Positions 37,229 through 47,545 are shown, counted from the stretch's first letter. The stretch is 64,000 nucleotides of DNA from Bacteroidales bacterium (GCA_030690365.1 JAUYGX010000010.1:49759-113758), one strand, 5' to 3'. The notes: a model not told the origin generated them from the letters alone. A program made the numbers and translations.

Positions 37229-38797
37229 ATGATCAATCTTAAACTTCCATATGTAAAAGTTAAAACATGGCTCCTGGTGCTTGTGTTGGTGGTAAACGCT
37301 TTCGCATTAAAAGCCGGAATCGAGCCCAATAAAGTATTTGTCTCGGGGCAGGTTTTACATGTAAAGTATGGTGGACCTATTCCTAATCATCCGGTGACCA
37401 TTTGTTCGCGCAATGGTTCCGATGTTCGTGGATATTATTACAAGGAGATATTTACCAACGACGAGGGTTATTTTTTCGATACCATCGTAACCAACGATAA
37501 AAGTGGAACTTATGTTATTTCCACACGCGATAAATTTAATGAATCGTTTGAAAAAACTTTGCATTTCAGATTCGGAGAAATCATTTATTCCAACATTATG
37601 CTATGCAATTTCGCCATCGATGCTCCTTATCAATTTAAACCTTTACAGGCCAGATTTAAATATGTTCAAAAAGCAGGAGGCGATCGTTTTCGTTTTTATT
37701 TCTTTGACCAAACAACCAACCCGGATATCATTTTCTGGAAATGGAGTTTTGGCGACGGAACAACTTCATCTGAGCGAAACCCTGAACATGTTTATAGCCG
37801 CCCGGGTTTGTTTCAGGTCAGTCTGACAGTAAACCTGATCGTCAATTCTCAATTGTTATCAAACACAATTACCCAGCTGGTCTACATCAGTCAATTGGAG
37901 TATCATCATTTCGGAGGCCATGTATTTTCAGAAGAGATGCCCATTGATTTGGGTTTTGCCTATCTGTATTTAAAGGATTCTGCCAACCACTTCTTTCCTA
38001 TCGATACAGCAAGAATCGACACATTAGGGTATTATTATTTTTACCAGATTCCGGCAAGCGATTATGTGGTGAAAAGTGAGCTCAACAAAAACTCGGTTTA
38101 TGCCGGGAGACTACTTCCTACCTATTATGGCGATCAACTTTTTTGGCAGGAAGCGAGATCTATTCACCTCGATCATACTTCCTGGGAATACGACATCCGA
38201 TTAAAGCCAATGGATGAGTACATGCCCGGAAATGGCTATATCGAAGGCCATATTGAGTATGATAATTTGCCTAAGGGAACGGTAGATACACGTCCGGCAG
38301 TTGGTGCAAACATATTTTTAATTGATGAAGACGACCACATGCTGATGTGCTCAAACGCAAACGACATGGGCGTATTTGTATTTGGAGACATGGAAACTAC
38401 CTCGTACTGGGTTTACCCTGAAATCACAGGAGTTTTGGCTGAAAAGATTAAAGTGGACCTTTCCGATGAAAATCCCAATGCTACCGGCATTCACATTACA
38501 GTTGTTGAGGATGTTGCCAGTGGTGTAAATGATGAATTGGTTTCGATTGGGCAGGAGCTAATTTTTCCCAATCCTGCCTCCGATGCGATTACCGTTCAAT
38601 TCAACACCAAATTAAACCAACCCCTGGATATCGAGTTGTATAATACGCAAGGCAAATTGGTAAAATCATATTTTCCAATAGCTTACAGCACAAATTCTGT
38701 GAATCTTGATGTGAGTGATGTTGAAACAGGAATGTATCTTCTACAATATCATGATGGTAAAACCAGTAAAAGCTATCGGATTGTGGTAACCAGGTAG
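37229..38797 (+). CDS. Secreted PKD-domain protein with type IX sorting domain
   Basis: A 522-residue protein with a signal peptide, a carboxypeptidase-regulatory-like beta domain (about 33-115), a PKD domain at about 165-225 (WKWSFGDGTTSSERNPEHVYSRPG), two further beta-sandwich segments, and a C-terminal T9SS type A domain (IFPNPASDAITVQF to RIVVTR). It is a cell-surface or released protein without visible catalytic residues. Its start is 16 bp after the anti-sigma-barrel gene, so sigma, anti-sigma and secreted product form one unit. Convergent with cysS, one base between stops. Confidence 0.85.
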   Translation: MINLKLPYVKVKTWLLVLVLVVNAFALKAGIEPNKVFVSGQVLHVKYGGPIPNHPVTICSRNGSDVRGYYYKEIFTNDEGYFFDTIVTNDKSGTYVISTRDKFNESFEKTLHFRFGEIIYSNIMLCNFAIDAPYQFKPLQARFKYVQKAGGDRFRFYFFDQTTNPDIIFWKWSFGDGTTSSERNPEHVYSRPGLFQVSLTVNLIVNSQLLSNTITQLVYISQLEYHHFGGHVFSEEMPIDLGFAYLYLKDSANHFFPIDTARIDTLGYYYFYQIPASDYVVKSELNKNSVYAGRLLPTYYGDQLFWQEARSIHLDHTSWEYDIRLKPMDEYMPGNGYIEGHIEYDNLPKGTVDTRPAVGANIFLIDEDDHMLMCSNANDMGVFVFGDMETTSYWVYPEITGVLAEKIKVDLSDENPNATGIHITVVEDVASGVNDELVSIGQELIFPNPASDAITVQFNTKLNQPLDIELYNTQGKLVKSYFPIAYSTNSVNLDVSDVETGMYLLQYHDGKTSKSYRIVVTR

Positions 38798-38798
38798 T

Positions 38799-40265
38799 TT
38801 ATTTAAAACCCCACCTGGCTCCTTCTTTGGTATCCTTTACCTGAATATTTAATTTGGCCAGTTCATCTCTGATGCGATCAGAGGTGACCCAGTCTTTGTT
38901 TTCCTTGGCAAGCTTGCGAAGGTCAAGAATGGTATCCATGAGGTAATTCACCAACTGGTCGTTTTGTTGATTTTTTTCAGGAATTAAACCAAGAACATCG
39001 AATAAATAGGTTCCTAAAAGATGCTTTAGTCCCTCTATATCTGCCTGGGTTAACTCTTCTTTTCCATCATTTACCAGGTTGATCATCCGGCTGACTTCAA
39101 ATAACTGAGCAATGGCAATCGGTGTATTAAAGTCGTCATTCATGGCACTTTCCAGCGATGCTTTATACTCATTTATATCAAATGACGAAGCAGGGGACGG
39201 TTTTAACTGATCGATGAGATTAAACGATTCAAAAAGTTTCGACATCCCTTTTTCTGCTGCTTGCAGTGCTTCATTGGAGAAGTCGAGCGTGCTGCGGTAT
39301 TGGGCCTGGAGAATAAAAAACCGGATGGTCATCGGTGTATAAGCCTTTTCGAGAGAAGGGTGGTTTCCCGAGAAAAACTCATCCAGGTTAATGAAATTGT
39401 TGAGCGATTTTCCCATTTTCTGCCCATTAACCGTAATCATGTTGTTGTGCATCCAGTACTTTACCGGATCATGTCCTTTGGACGCATTGGCCTGAGCGAT
39501 TTCAGATTCGTGGTGAGGGAAGAGTAAATCCATTCCACCTCCATGAATATCGAACGGATCGCCCAAATACTTGGCTCCCATGGCAGAACATTCAAGATGC
39601 CACCCCGGAAATCCTTCGCTCCACGGTGATGGCCAGTGCATGATGTGCCGCGAATCAGCCTTTTTCCAAAGGGCAAAGTCGAATCCATTTTTCTTTTCTT
39701 CCTGTCCGGCCAAATCGCGGGTGTTTTGCAACAAATCTTCTACCTTTCGACCCGAAAGCTTGCCGTATTCATATTTTTGGTTGTATTTAGCCACATCAAA
39801 ATATACAGAACCTCCTGCCTCATATCCATATCCGTTGGCGAGGATGGATTTTACCAACTCAATCTGCTCGATGATATGCCCTGAAGCGGTAGGTTCGATG
39901 CTGGGATGCAGTACATTCAGCTCATCCATATTCGCATGGTAGCGGTCGGTGAAATATTTGACCACTTCCATAGGTTCCAGCATTTCGAGCCGCGCTTTTT
40001 TGGCGATTTTATCTTCGCCTTCGTCTGCATCATTTTCCAAATGCCCTACATCGGTAATATTACGCACATAGCGAACAATATATCCCAGGTGTTTTAGGTA
40101 TCTGAATACAATGTCGAAAGTAATGGCGGCCCTGGCATGGCCTAAATGTGCATCACCGTAAACCGTTGGCCCGCAAACATACATGCCTACATGAGGAGGC
40201 GCAATGGGCTCGAACAGTTGTTTTTTCCTGACAAGGGTATTGTAGATGTGCAATTGGGTTTCCAT
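38799..40265 (-). CDS. cysS: Cysteinyl-tRNA synthetase
   Basis: A 488-residue class I aminoacyl-tRNA synthetase. Visible are the zinc-site and HIGH region [41 protein letters not shown], and the KMSKS signature as KMGKS ([11 protein letters not shown]). I start at the ATG at 40265 ([11 protein letters not shown]): the frame extends to a TTG at 40289, but a perfect -7 promoter element (TAATTTTG) lies at 40287-40294. Stands alone on the minus strand. Confidence 0.97.
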   Translation of the reverse strand: METQLHIYNTLVRKKQLFEPIAPPHVGMYVCGPTVYGDAHLGHARAAITFDIVFRYLKHLGYIVRYVRNITDVGHLENDADEGEDKIAKKARLEMLEPMEVVKYFTDRYHANMDELNVLHPSIEPTASGHIIEQIELVKSILANGYGYEAGGSVYFDVAKYNQKYEYGKLSGRKVEDLLQNTRDLAGQEEKKNGFDFALWKKADSRHIMHWPSPWSEGFPGWHLECSAMGAKYLGDPFDIHGGGMDLLFPHHESEIAQANASKGHDPVKYWMHNNMITVNGQKMGKSLNNFINLDEFFSGNHPSLEKAYTPMTIRFFILQAQYRSTLDFSNEALQAAEKGMSKLFESFNLIDQLKPSPASSFDINEYKASLESAMNDDFNTPIAIAQLFEVSRMINLVNDGKEELTQADIEGLKHLLGTYLFDVLGLIPEKNQQNDQLVNYLMDTILDLRKLAKENKDWVTSDRIRDELAKLNIQVKDTKEGARWGFK

Positions 40266-40286
40266 GACCGTTATGATTTTAAGCTG

Positions 40287-40294
40287 CAAAATTA
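40287..40294 (-). promoter_or_regulatory. Candidate -7 element of cysS
   Basis: Perfect TAATTTTG on the minus strand, 21 bp before the cysS ATG; it decides against the upstream TTG start. Confidence 0.45.
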
Positions 40295-40372
40295 AGAAAA
40301 GACTGGTGAATCGGCTACAAATTGAAATTTGAGATACCGATGGTTAAAGTTTGAGACAAATTTTGACTAAAA

Positions 40373-41485
40373 CTAAAGTTGTTTAACAAAACATCGGCGG
40401 CGTTTATGCTGAATGTGGTCGTAGTTTTTCCAAGTGGTGGAACCTTTTAAATTGGTTTCGAACATACCCGTGGTTTCAACATATTTTATTCCGTTGTCGA
40501 TCATGGATTGTTGCAATTCATTGATCAAAATGGCGGGCAGGCCAAGTTTTTGGTAATGCGGATCGACTCCAGTGAGCAGTAAATCCATGACTTCGGGATT
40601 ATTGAGTGCCTTTTTAATATGGATAAATCCAAAAGGAAATAAATGACCATTGGCTTTCTGCATGGCCTTGGACAAACTGGGTAATCCGATGATAAAGGCG
40701 GCCAGAGCGCCCTCTTTTTTAATCATGATAATGTACTTTGGAAGCAGCACATCCATGTATTTTTGTGTGGCACTTTTGATTAATTCATCCGAAAAGGGGC
40801 TTACGTATGGAAGTTCTTCAAAAGCACTGTTTAAAAGATGAAATACATCATTTAAGTAAAAGGCCATTTCCTTTTTTTCTGTCAGATGAATTACTTCCAG
40901 GTTATTGCGTTGTTTGATAATTTCCACCAATCTGGTGGCCTTTTCAGGAATTTCTTCAATTTTTAACAAATACTCAACCCAGTCGTTTTCCTTGGTATAT
41001 CCAAGATCTTCTATATGTTTTTGATAATAAGGGAAATGCATCACCGAAGCAATGGAGGACAGATAGTGAAACCCCTCGATGAGTAAACCCTGATTGTCGA
41101 GGTTGGTAAAGCCCAAAGGACCATGAATCCCTTTAACACCCTGCTTGGCGAGCCATTTCTCAGCTACCTCAAACAACGCCCGGGTTACTTCCATATCATC
41201 AATGACTTCAAATCGGGTAAAACGACCCATATTTATCCCGGTCTTTTTATTGTAATCATGGTTGATAATGGCTCCGATACGTCCCACACATTGCCCATCC
41301 TTCCATGCGGTCCAGAATTTGGCATCACAAAAATGGAAAGCAGGATTTGTTTTCGCTGTTAATTGTTTCACTTCATCAGTTTTTAAGGGAGGCACCCAAA
41401 ATGGATGATCTTTATAAAGCTTAAACTGAAAATCAACAAAGGCCCGACGATCGTTATGTGTTATAACCTCTTTAATATCAATCAT
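40373..41485 (-). CDS. GNAT-fold protein (YghO-like)
   Basis: A 370-residue protein related to the uncharacterised YghO-like GNAT-fold proteins: an N-terminal half with FVDFQFKLYKDHPFWVPPL and CDAKFWTAWKDGQCVGRIGAI, GPLGFTNLDNQGLL in the middle, and a second GNAT-like half ending ETTGMFETNLKG with a basic tail. The substrate is unknown. The start is the ATG at 41485; upstream residues read into a leader. A TATATTTG element on the minus strand at 41513-41520 would serve as its promoter. Confidence 0.75.
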   Translation of the reverse strand: MIDIKEVITHNDRRAFVDFQFKLYKDHPFWVPPLKTDEVKQLTAKTNPAFHFCDAKFWTAWKDGQCVGRIGAIINHDYNKKTGINMGRFTRFEVIDDMEVTRALFEVAEKWLAKQGVKGIHGPLGFTNLDNQGLLIEGFHYLSSIASVMHFPYYQKHIEDLGYTKENDWVEYLLKIEEIPEKATRLVEIIKQRNNLEVIHLTEKKEMAFYLNDVFHLLNSAFEELPYVSPFSDELIKSATQKYMDVLLPKYIIMIKKEGALAAFIIGLPSLSKAMQKANGHLFPFGFIHIKKALNNPEVMDLLLTGVDPHYQKLGLPAILINELQQSMIDNGIKYVETTGMFETNLKGSTTWKNYDHIQHKRRRCFVKQL

Positions 41486-41512
41486 GTAATAAAGTATAAT
41501 GAATATTCTATG

Positions 41513-41520
41513 CAAATATA
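41513..41520 (-). promoter_or_regulatory. Candidate -7 element of the GNAT-fold gene
   Basis: Perfect TATATTTG on the minus strand, 27 bp before the ATG at 41485. Confidence 0.4.
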
Positions 41521-41576
41521 CTACAACCCTTTTAGTAAATTGATAGTTTGGGGTGTTTTTGCTTTTGATACTTGAT

Positions 41577-41584
41577 TAAATTTG
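41577..41584 (+). promoter_or_regulatory. Candidate -7 element of the threonine dehydrogenase gene
   Basis: Perfect TAAATTTG, 19 bp before the ATG at 41604. Confidence 0.4.
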
Positions 41585-41603
41585 CCACTGTTAATTTAAT
41601 AAC

Positions 41604-42557
41604 ATGAACATGGAAAAAATATTGGTAATTGGTTGTTCAGGACAAATAGGTTCAGAATTGGTAATGGCCCTGCGTAGCAAGTATGGAAACGAAAATGTTT
41701 TTGCTACTGATATTAAATATCCTACGGATGAAGTTCGCGACAGTGGTCCGGGACAGATTTTGGATGTGTTGGATTTTCAAAATCTACTGCACTACATAGT
41801 GCGCAACAACATTACCCAAGTATATAACCTGGCGGCTGTACTTTCGGGAAATGCAGAAAAAATTCCGTTGCAGGCATGGGATATTAACATGAAGGCGTTA
41901 ATGAATACCATTCTGGCAGCGCAGCAATCGGATGCCAAGAAACTGTTCTGGCCCAGTTCCATTGCCGTTTTCGGACCTACCACTCCCCGTCATAATACGC
42001 CACAACTTACAATTATGGAGCCCAATACCGTTTATGGAATATCGAAGCTGGCAGGTGAGCGCTGGGGCGAATATTACCACCAAAAATACGGTGTGGATTT
42101 CCGCAGTGTGCGCTATCCCGGTTTGATCAGTTACAAAACTGAAGCAGGTGGTGGAACTACCGACTACGCTGTTGAAATTTTCTACGAAGCAGTCCGCAAG
42201 GGCAGTTACGAATGTTTCCTTTCGGAAGATACTGCCCTGCCCATGATGTTTATGGATGACGCCATAAACAACACAATTCGCTTAATGGATGCTCCGGGCG
42301 AGAAGCTTTCACTGCGATCGAGTTACAACGTGGCGGGTATTTCATTTACACCAAAACAGTTGGCCGCTTCCATTCAAAAATACATGCCCGAGTTTAAAAT
42401 TACCTATAAACCCGATTTCCGTCAGGCCATCGCCGACAGCTGGCCCGCCAGTATTGACGACATTATTGCCCGCCGCGACTGGGGTTTAACCGATGAGTAC
42501 GATCTTGATAAAATGACTAAGTTGATGCTCGAAAAAGTGGAAGAAAAGCTGAGATAA
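41604..42557 (+). CDS. L-threonine 3-dehydrogenase, SDR (epimerase-like) type
   Basis: A 317-residue extended short-chain dehydrogenase. The NAD motif GCSGQIGSELV is at residues 9-19 and the catalytic YxxxK is YGISK near residue 143, with the upstream Ser in WPSSIAVFGPTTP. The stretches VYNLAAVLSGNAEK and RYPGLISYKTEAGGGTTDYA are typical of the SDR form of TDH, which oxidises threonine to 2-amino-3-ketobutyrate. The usual partner lyase, Kbl, is not adjacent. Two start codons, MNMEK, are possible. Confidence 0.88.
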   Translation: MNMEKILVIGCSGQIGSELVMALRSKYGNENVFATDIKYPTDEVRDSGPGQILDVLDFQNLLHYIVRNNITQVYNLAAVLSGNAEKIPLQAWDINMKALMNTILAAQQSDAKKLFWPSSIAVFGPTTPRHNTPQLTIMEPNTVYGISKLAGERWGEYYHQKYGVDFRSVRYPGLISYKTEAGGGTTDYAVEIFYEAVRKGSYECFLSEDTALPMMFMDDAINNTIRLMDAPGEKLSLRSSYNVAGISFTPKQLAASIQKYMPEFKITYKPDFRQAIADSWPASIDDIIARRDWGLTDEYDLDKMTKLMLEKVEEKLR

Positions 42558-42604
42558 GCACTTTTGTTGTTGAGCAGATTTTACCTGATATATACCATCG
42601 TGTG

Positions 42605-44389
42605 CTATTGTGTTTTCTCTTCTAACTTCAAAATGACCGATTCCAGCGGTTTTAAATCGACTCTTGCACTGGCTCCTGATTCATCAACGGTGAGCAGATA
42701 ATCGGGATGACCGTTCAATAAATCAGTCATGGAATAAACTCCCTGTTTGAGCTCCCATTGGTTGATTAAATCCCAATCCAGCGAAAGCGAAAAACCAAAG
42801 GTGTTGTCGACATCAAAATTGGAAACGATAATCAGTTTTTCGATGCTATTCCAGCGGACAAATGAAAATACCCGATCGTTGTAGTAGGGCGTATGGGTGC
42901 GGTTATGGCGGTGGATTTCTTTGTAATTTCCGCTAAAAGCCGAATGGTCGTTTGCCGTATTGAGCAAATTCACATAAAAGGCCCTCAGATCCTTTTCTTC
43001 CTTTGACAATTGACCGCCGTCGAAAGCACCGTTGTTCATCCACCTTTGGTGGTTTGGAACTCCCCAATAGTCGAAGATGGTGGTGCGGGTTTCGGAACCA
43101 AATCCGGGATTTCCATCGCCGGGTTCGCCCACTTCCTGTCCGAAATACAACATGGTTGGAGCTGTGCTGATGCAGGCAAAAACCACCATGGCAGGCTTTC
43201 CTTTTTCGGCATTTCCGGCAAAACCGGAGCTTGCAATGCGCTGTTCATCATGGTTCTCCAGAAAGTGCAGCATGTGGTGTTCGATGTCAGCCAATCCCTC
43301 CTGAATGTCCACCAGATGATCAGTTGAACCATGTCCCTGCATGATATGTTTGAGGGTATCGTAAAGCCCCACCTTGTCGTACAGATAATCCATTTTTCCT
43401 TTAAAAATGTAATCACGGTACATAGCCGGATTGTAGACTTCGGCCAGTAAAAAAGCGTCCGGGTTTTTTATTTTGATGGAGGAGTTCATATAACTCCAGA
43501 ACTCCACAGGAACCATTTCAGCCATGTCGTATCGAAAACCATCCACCCCTTTATTGGTCCAGTAAAGAGCAATATCCCGGAATTTTTTCCATGAATCAGG
43601 CACTTGTTTGTACTTCCAAAAAGCAGCATGTTCTTTATAATTTTTATGGGCAAATTCTGCCGGTAATGTGTCAAAATCCTTTGATCCATCCGGACGAATG
43701 CCATAGTTGATTTTAACGGTTTCGTACCAATCGTAAAACCCGGGTTTGGCTTGCCGCGATCCGTTACCTGTCCATTTGGCCGGGCTTTCATGGAATTTAT
43801 GATGCAAGAGTGGATTGGATTCCCCGCCAAGGGGTTGATAACAATTTAAATAATCAGGTAACTGAAAATCTTGTCCGGGGATGTAATAAAAATTGTTGTC
43901 GCGTGCATATTCCACAGAAGTATCATCCGAAGCGCCAAAGTCTTCGGTGCCTTCGGGGTTCGACGCCGACTGATAATTGCGGGCCACATGGTTGGGCACA
44001 ATGTCGATGATTACTTTAAGGCCATGGTTGTGCGAGCGTTTAATCAAAGCTTCAAATTCCTCCAGCCGATGAGCGGGATCTTCAGCCAGGTCGGGATCCA
44101 CATTGTAATAATCTTTTACCGCGTAAGGCGATCCGGCACGGCCTTTTACCACATCCGGATCATCATTTGAAATGCCATAAGCCGTATAATCTCTGATTAC
44201 ATTGTGATGCGGAACACCGGTAAACCACAGGTGTGTAATGCCCAGATTTTTTATTTCCGACAAGGCTTTGTCGTTAAAATCATTGAATTTACCCACGCCA
44301 TTTTCTTCGATGGTTCCCCAGGATTTATTGGTGGTGTTCTTATTCCCGAAAAGGCGGGTGAATGCCTGATAAACGTTTATTTTTTCCAC
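42605..44389 (-). CDS. GH13 alpha-amylase-family glycoside hydrolase
   Basis: A 594-residue (beta/alpha)8 enzyme. The four GH13 regions are present: DIVPNH near 129, the nucleophile in GFRYDMAE (D288), the acid/base in LLAEVYN (E317), and the transition-state Asp in ENHDEQR (D381). There is no signal peptide, so it is probably cytoplasmic or non-classically located. It starts 33 bp after the GH97 gene stop, on the same strand; the pair resembles susA/susB of starch-use loci. Exact substrate (maltodextrin, trehalose or other alpha-glucan) is not readable. Confidence 0.9.
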   Translation of the reverse strand: MEKINVYQAFTRLFGNKNTTNKSWGTIEENGVGKFNDFNDKALSEIKNLGITHLWFTGVPHHNVIRDYTAYGISNDDPDVVKGRAGSPYAVKDYYNVDPDLAEDPAHRLEEFEALIKRSHNHGLKVIIDIVPNHVARNYQSASNPEGTEDFGASDDTSVEYARDNNFYYIPGQDFQLPDYLNCYQPLGGESNPLLHHKFHESPAKWTGNGSRQAKPGFYDWYETVKINYGIRPDGSKDFDTLPAEFAHKNYKEHAAFWKYKQVPDSWKKFRDIALYWTNKGVDGFRYDMAEMVPVEFWSYMNSSIKIKNPDAFLLAEVYNPAMYRDYIFKGKMDYLYDKVGLYDTLKHIMQGHGSTDHLVDIQEGLADIEHHMLHFLENHDEQRIASSGFAGNAEKGKPAMVVFACISTAPTMLYFGQEVGEPGDGNPGFGSETRTTIFDYWGVPNHQRWMNNGAFDGGQLSKEEKDLRAFYVNLLNTANDHSAFSGNYKEIHRHNRTHTPYYNDRVFSFVRWNSIEKLIIVSNFDVDNTFGFSLSLDWDLINQWELKQGVYSMTDLLNGHPDYLLTVDESGASARVDLKPLESVILKLEEKTQ

Positions 44390-44421
44390 TTTTTGTGTAT
44401 TAAACCCTGTCAGGGTTATAG

Positions 44422-46506
44422 TTACTCCATCAAACTAAGCGCAAAACCGCCTCCTGGAGCCAACTGTACATTGATGATGGATATACTGGTCACCTCCATC
44501 TTTTCAATTTCATAAGCCGTAGGATTGTCATTCCAATGGGCATCCGGGGCATCTTTGTACAGAATGGCATGGTAGGTTTTCCCGTCAGGTAAGAAATCAA
44601 GTTTTATGGACATGTCACGGGGGTTTTCGTCCGTGATACCGCCTACAAACCAGTTGTTGCTGTTGCGATCCTGGCGAGCGATGGTCACGTAACCGCCCAC
44701 TTCACCATTGAGTACCTTGGTTTGTTCCCAGTTAACGGGTACATCTTCAATAAATTGAAATGCCGGATGGTTCTTATAATTGTCAATTAGGTCCGCAGCC
44801 ATTTGAATTGGACTGTAAATCACCACATATAGCGCCAACTGCTGGGCCAATGTAGTGTTTACCTGGTTGTCAGGTCGATAGGGATCGAGTTTGATGTTAA
44901 AAATTCCGGGGGTAAAATCGATGGGACCGGCCAGCATACGCGTAAATGCTACGATGGACAAATGTTCGGGTGGATTGCCTCCATCCGCCGACCAGGCATT
45001 AAACTCCTGACCACGAAGTCCTTCGCGCGAAACAAAGTTGGGATAGGTACGCCGCAAACCGGTGGCTTTGATGGGCTCGTGGGCATCCACCATCACGTGG
45101 TATTTGGCAGCCGTATCTATCACCTGCTGGTAATGATTGACCATATACTGACCATGATGGTATTCGCCTTTGGGCAGGATTTTCCCCACGTAGCCTGTTT
45201 TCACCGCGTGGATGCCCAGTTTGTACATCAAACGGAAAGCGGTATCCAGTTGTTTGGTATAGGTTTGGGTGGCTGCTGAAGTTTCATGGTGCATGATCAA
45301 CTCCACCCCTTTTTGTTTTCCATAGCGAACCACTTCTTCCAGGTCGTAGTCAGGATAAGGCGTTACGAAGTCAAACACACCTTCACGGTCCTCAAATCCT
45401 ATCCAATGTTCCCATCCTGTGTTCCAGCCTTCAACCAGCAATCCCTGAATGTGGTGAGAGGAGGCAAAATCAATGAGTTCCTTGGTGTAAGCTGTAGTGG
45501 CTCCATGGTTACCACTGGAATATTCCCAGGTTTTTCGGTTGAGGTGCATGTCCCACCAAATGCCAATGTATTTCATGGGCTTCACCCAGGATACATCACC
45601 CAGTTTATTGGGTTCGTTGAGGTTGACGATGAGGCTGGATTCGATGAGTCCTGCTGCATCTGAAGAAATCTGGATGGTACGCCAGGGAGTATAAAATGGG
45701 GTGTGACTTCTTACTTTGTAAGGGTGATTTTCTGATCCCACCAAACAACTTTTAAAGCTATGGTTGGTAGTATCCACCAGCAGCGTCATATCGGAATAAT
45801 TGGTTAGGTTGGCTTCGTGGAGGCTGATGTGCACGCCATTGTCGGTGATCATGGTTACCGGAGTGTTGACGGCATTGTTGGGTATGTGCGATTGGGCCAA
45901 CCCATTGTTTACATATTTAAACGCATTGATTTGATTGATGTTGGAAGTAGTGTACAGATGCTCATAAATATCCCAGTCGCCGGGTCCCCAGAAAGTTTTA
46001 TAATCTCCGGCCATATTAAATTGGGTGTTTTCTTCAGTGATGAGAATGTCGCTTATTCCCGGCTGGGGTGGAACAACATAACGAAATCCGAGGCCATCGT
46101 TGTACACCATAAAAATGACAAACAGCGTCCTGTGCAGGCCCGATTTTTCGGTAAGCTGTATAATTGATTGATTGTAATTGTTTTCTACCAGCCGTTTTTC
46201 ACCCCAGGACATTTCCCATGGTTTACTAAAATCATGAAGCCTTTTGGCAGATGTAACCTCAAAATCTGTTGCCAGCGCAGGTTGTCCTTCGAGATCAAAT
46301 CCCAAAGACGAAGGAAGCACCACAGGCTGATCGTTGTAATTTACTGCATACAAAGGCTTCCCGGCTTCATTCAGCGTAAACGCCACCTTTATTTTTCCAT
46401 CGGGTGAATCGGTACTCAACATATACAAAGGTTTTTTTGTTTCACATGAATAGAACAACGTAAAAATGGTGAGCAACAGGGCCCCACTCAGTTTGTGATT
46501 TTGCAT
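44422..46506 (-). CDS. GH97 alpha-glucosidase/alpha-galactosidase-type lipoprotein (SusB-like)
   Basis: A 694-residue lipoprotein (lipobox LFYSCET) of family GH97: an N-terminal beta-sandwich, a catalytic (beta/alpha)8 barrel (about 300-560) with VEGWNTGWEHW, HHETSAATQTY and the FVSREGLRGQEFNAW motif, and a C-terminal beta domain. The two glutamates in REGLRGQE fit the inverting, SusB-like branch that uses calcium. It would act in the periplasm on maltooligosaccharides, feeding the adjacent GH13 enzyme. No SusC/SusD transporter pair is in the window. Confidence 0.93.
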   Translation of the reverse strand: MQNHKLSGALLLTIFTLFYSCETKKPLYMLSTDSPDGKIKVAFTLNEAGKPLYAVNYNDQPVVLPSSLGFDLEGQPALATDFEVTSAKRLHDFSKPWEMSWGEKRLVENNYNQSIIQLTEKSGLHRTLFVIFMVYNDGLGFRYVVPPQPGISDILITEENTQFNMAGDYKTFWGPGDWDIYEHLYTTSNINQINAFKYVNNGLAQSHIPNNAVNTPVTMITDNGVHISLHEANLTNYSDMTLLVDTTNHSFKSCLVGSENHPYKVRSHTPFYTPWRTIQISSDAAGLIESSLIVNLNEPNKLGDVSWVKPMKYIGIWWDMHLNRKTWEYSSGNHGATTAYTKELIDFASSHHIQGLLVEGWNTGWEHWIGFEDREGVFDFVTPYPDYDLEEVVRYGKQKGVELIMHHETSAATQTYTKQLDTAFRLMYKLGIHAVKTGYVGKILPKGEYHHGQYMVNHYQQVIDTAAKYHVMVDAHEPIKATGLRRTYPNFVSREGLRGQEFNAWSADGGNPPEHLSIVAFTRMLAGPIDFTPGIFNIKLDPYRPDNQVNTTLAQQLALYVVIYSPIQMAADLIDNYKNHPAFQFIEDVPVNWEQTKVLNGEVGGYVTIARQDRNSNNWFVGGITDENPRDMSIKLDFLPDGKTYHAILYKDAPDAHWNDNPTAYEIEKMEVTSISIINVQLAPGGGFALSLME

Positions 46507-46528
46507 GGCAATAGATTTTACTTAGCTA

Positions 46529-46536
46529 CAAAAATA
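46529..46536 (-). promoter_or_regulatory. Candidate -7 element of the GH97-GH13 unit
   Basis: Perfect TATTTTTG on the minus strand, 22 bp before the GH97 start codon. Confidence 0.4.
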
Positions 46537-46693
46537 GACATGATTATTGGAGATTGAAAACCGTACTGGTAAAAAAATACAGTGGCGGGGAAAACTCCAC
46601 CGAAATCGCAGGTTTTAACTTGCAATTTCAGGCTTAAAAAGTTGAAGCTTTTTGTTTTATTTTGTCAAAAACCACCAATTAAAACCGGTTTAT

Positions 46694-47317
46694 TCACGCT
46701 TCATCCACATAAAACCTCACCATGGGCCTGTTTTTGGAGGTGTTGTCAACGATTTTAAAACCGGCCCGTTCAAAGGATTTGTAAAGCCCGATCCAGGCAA
46801 ACGAATCGGGTAGTTTTTCCTTGGTGGGAATGGTGGGATAGGCTTCAATAACTTGAATTTCTGATGCTTTTGCGTAATTGATGACGCCTTTTAAAAGCTG
46901 AACCGAAACGCCGTTTTTCCTAAATTGCTTGTCGACAAAAAAGCAGGGAATCGACCAGACCGGCATGTCATCGATGCGTTTGTGAACACGTGATTTCTCC
47001 AGTTTGAGGAAATCTTCGCGTGGGGCAAAGGCGCACCATGCAATGGGCTGACCTTCATAAAACCCAAGAATCCCGGTGGGTTTGCCTGCCCAAACCAATT
47101 CTTTTATTGCATTTTTGTTGCCATCGTGTTGTTTTCCTTCCACAAAATCTGTTTTCCGGAGACGTGGCCACATGCACCAGCAATTACCACATGCACCCCG
47201 TTCGCCAAAAAGAAAAACAAATTTTCCCCAATTGCTTTTCGACAAAGGCTCGAATGTCAGGCGGTTTAAAAAGTCATCGTTATTGGGTTCCAACCTCAAT
47301 TTATCCTTGCTCATCAT
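46694..47317 (-). CDS. GNAT-family N-acetyltransferase
   Basis: A 207-residue protein with the GNAT core: IAWCAFAPREDF, then IPCFFVDKQFRKNGVSVQLLKGVINYA as the acetyl-CoA-binding strand and helix, and FERAGFKIV near the end. The N-terminal part has a CGNCWCMWPR cysteine cluster, seen in a subgroup of GNAT proteins annotated only by family. Substrate unknown. Monocistronic; the 187 bp downstream and 228 bp upstream contain no further gene that I can support. Confidence 0.85.
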   Translation of the reverse strand: MMSKDKLRLEPNNDDFLNRLTFEPLSKSNWGKFVFLFGERGACGNCWCMWPRLRKTDFVEGKQHDGNKNAIKELVWAGKPTGILGFYEGQPIAWCAFAPREDFLKLEKSRVHKRIDDMPVWSIPCFFVDKQFRKNGVSVQLLKGVINYAKASEIQVIEAYPTIPTKEKLPDSFAWIGLYKSFERAGFKIVDNTSKNRPMVRFYVDEA

Positions 47318-47545
47318 CTTTTTTTTATTCGATCATGCATTTAGTTGCAATATTAGCAATATTCCACACAAAAGTATCGTTATAAAATTAATGATGGGGA
47401 TGGGCAAACCAATTGCCTCTCGTTTTCGTCTATTGTGTAAGTTCAAAAAACCCTTAAAGGATGACAATAGCTTTACTCTAAGTATCAGATAATTATCGGA
47501 AAAGTCCCGGAGACGATTTCTATTTATTAATCAACACATACGAAG

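Noticed and set aside
46438..46453. A third parS-like sequence, TGTTTCACATGAATAG
   Set aside because: Only 13 of 16 positions match, the central CACGTG is broken, and it lies inside the coding sequence for the GH97 lipobox.
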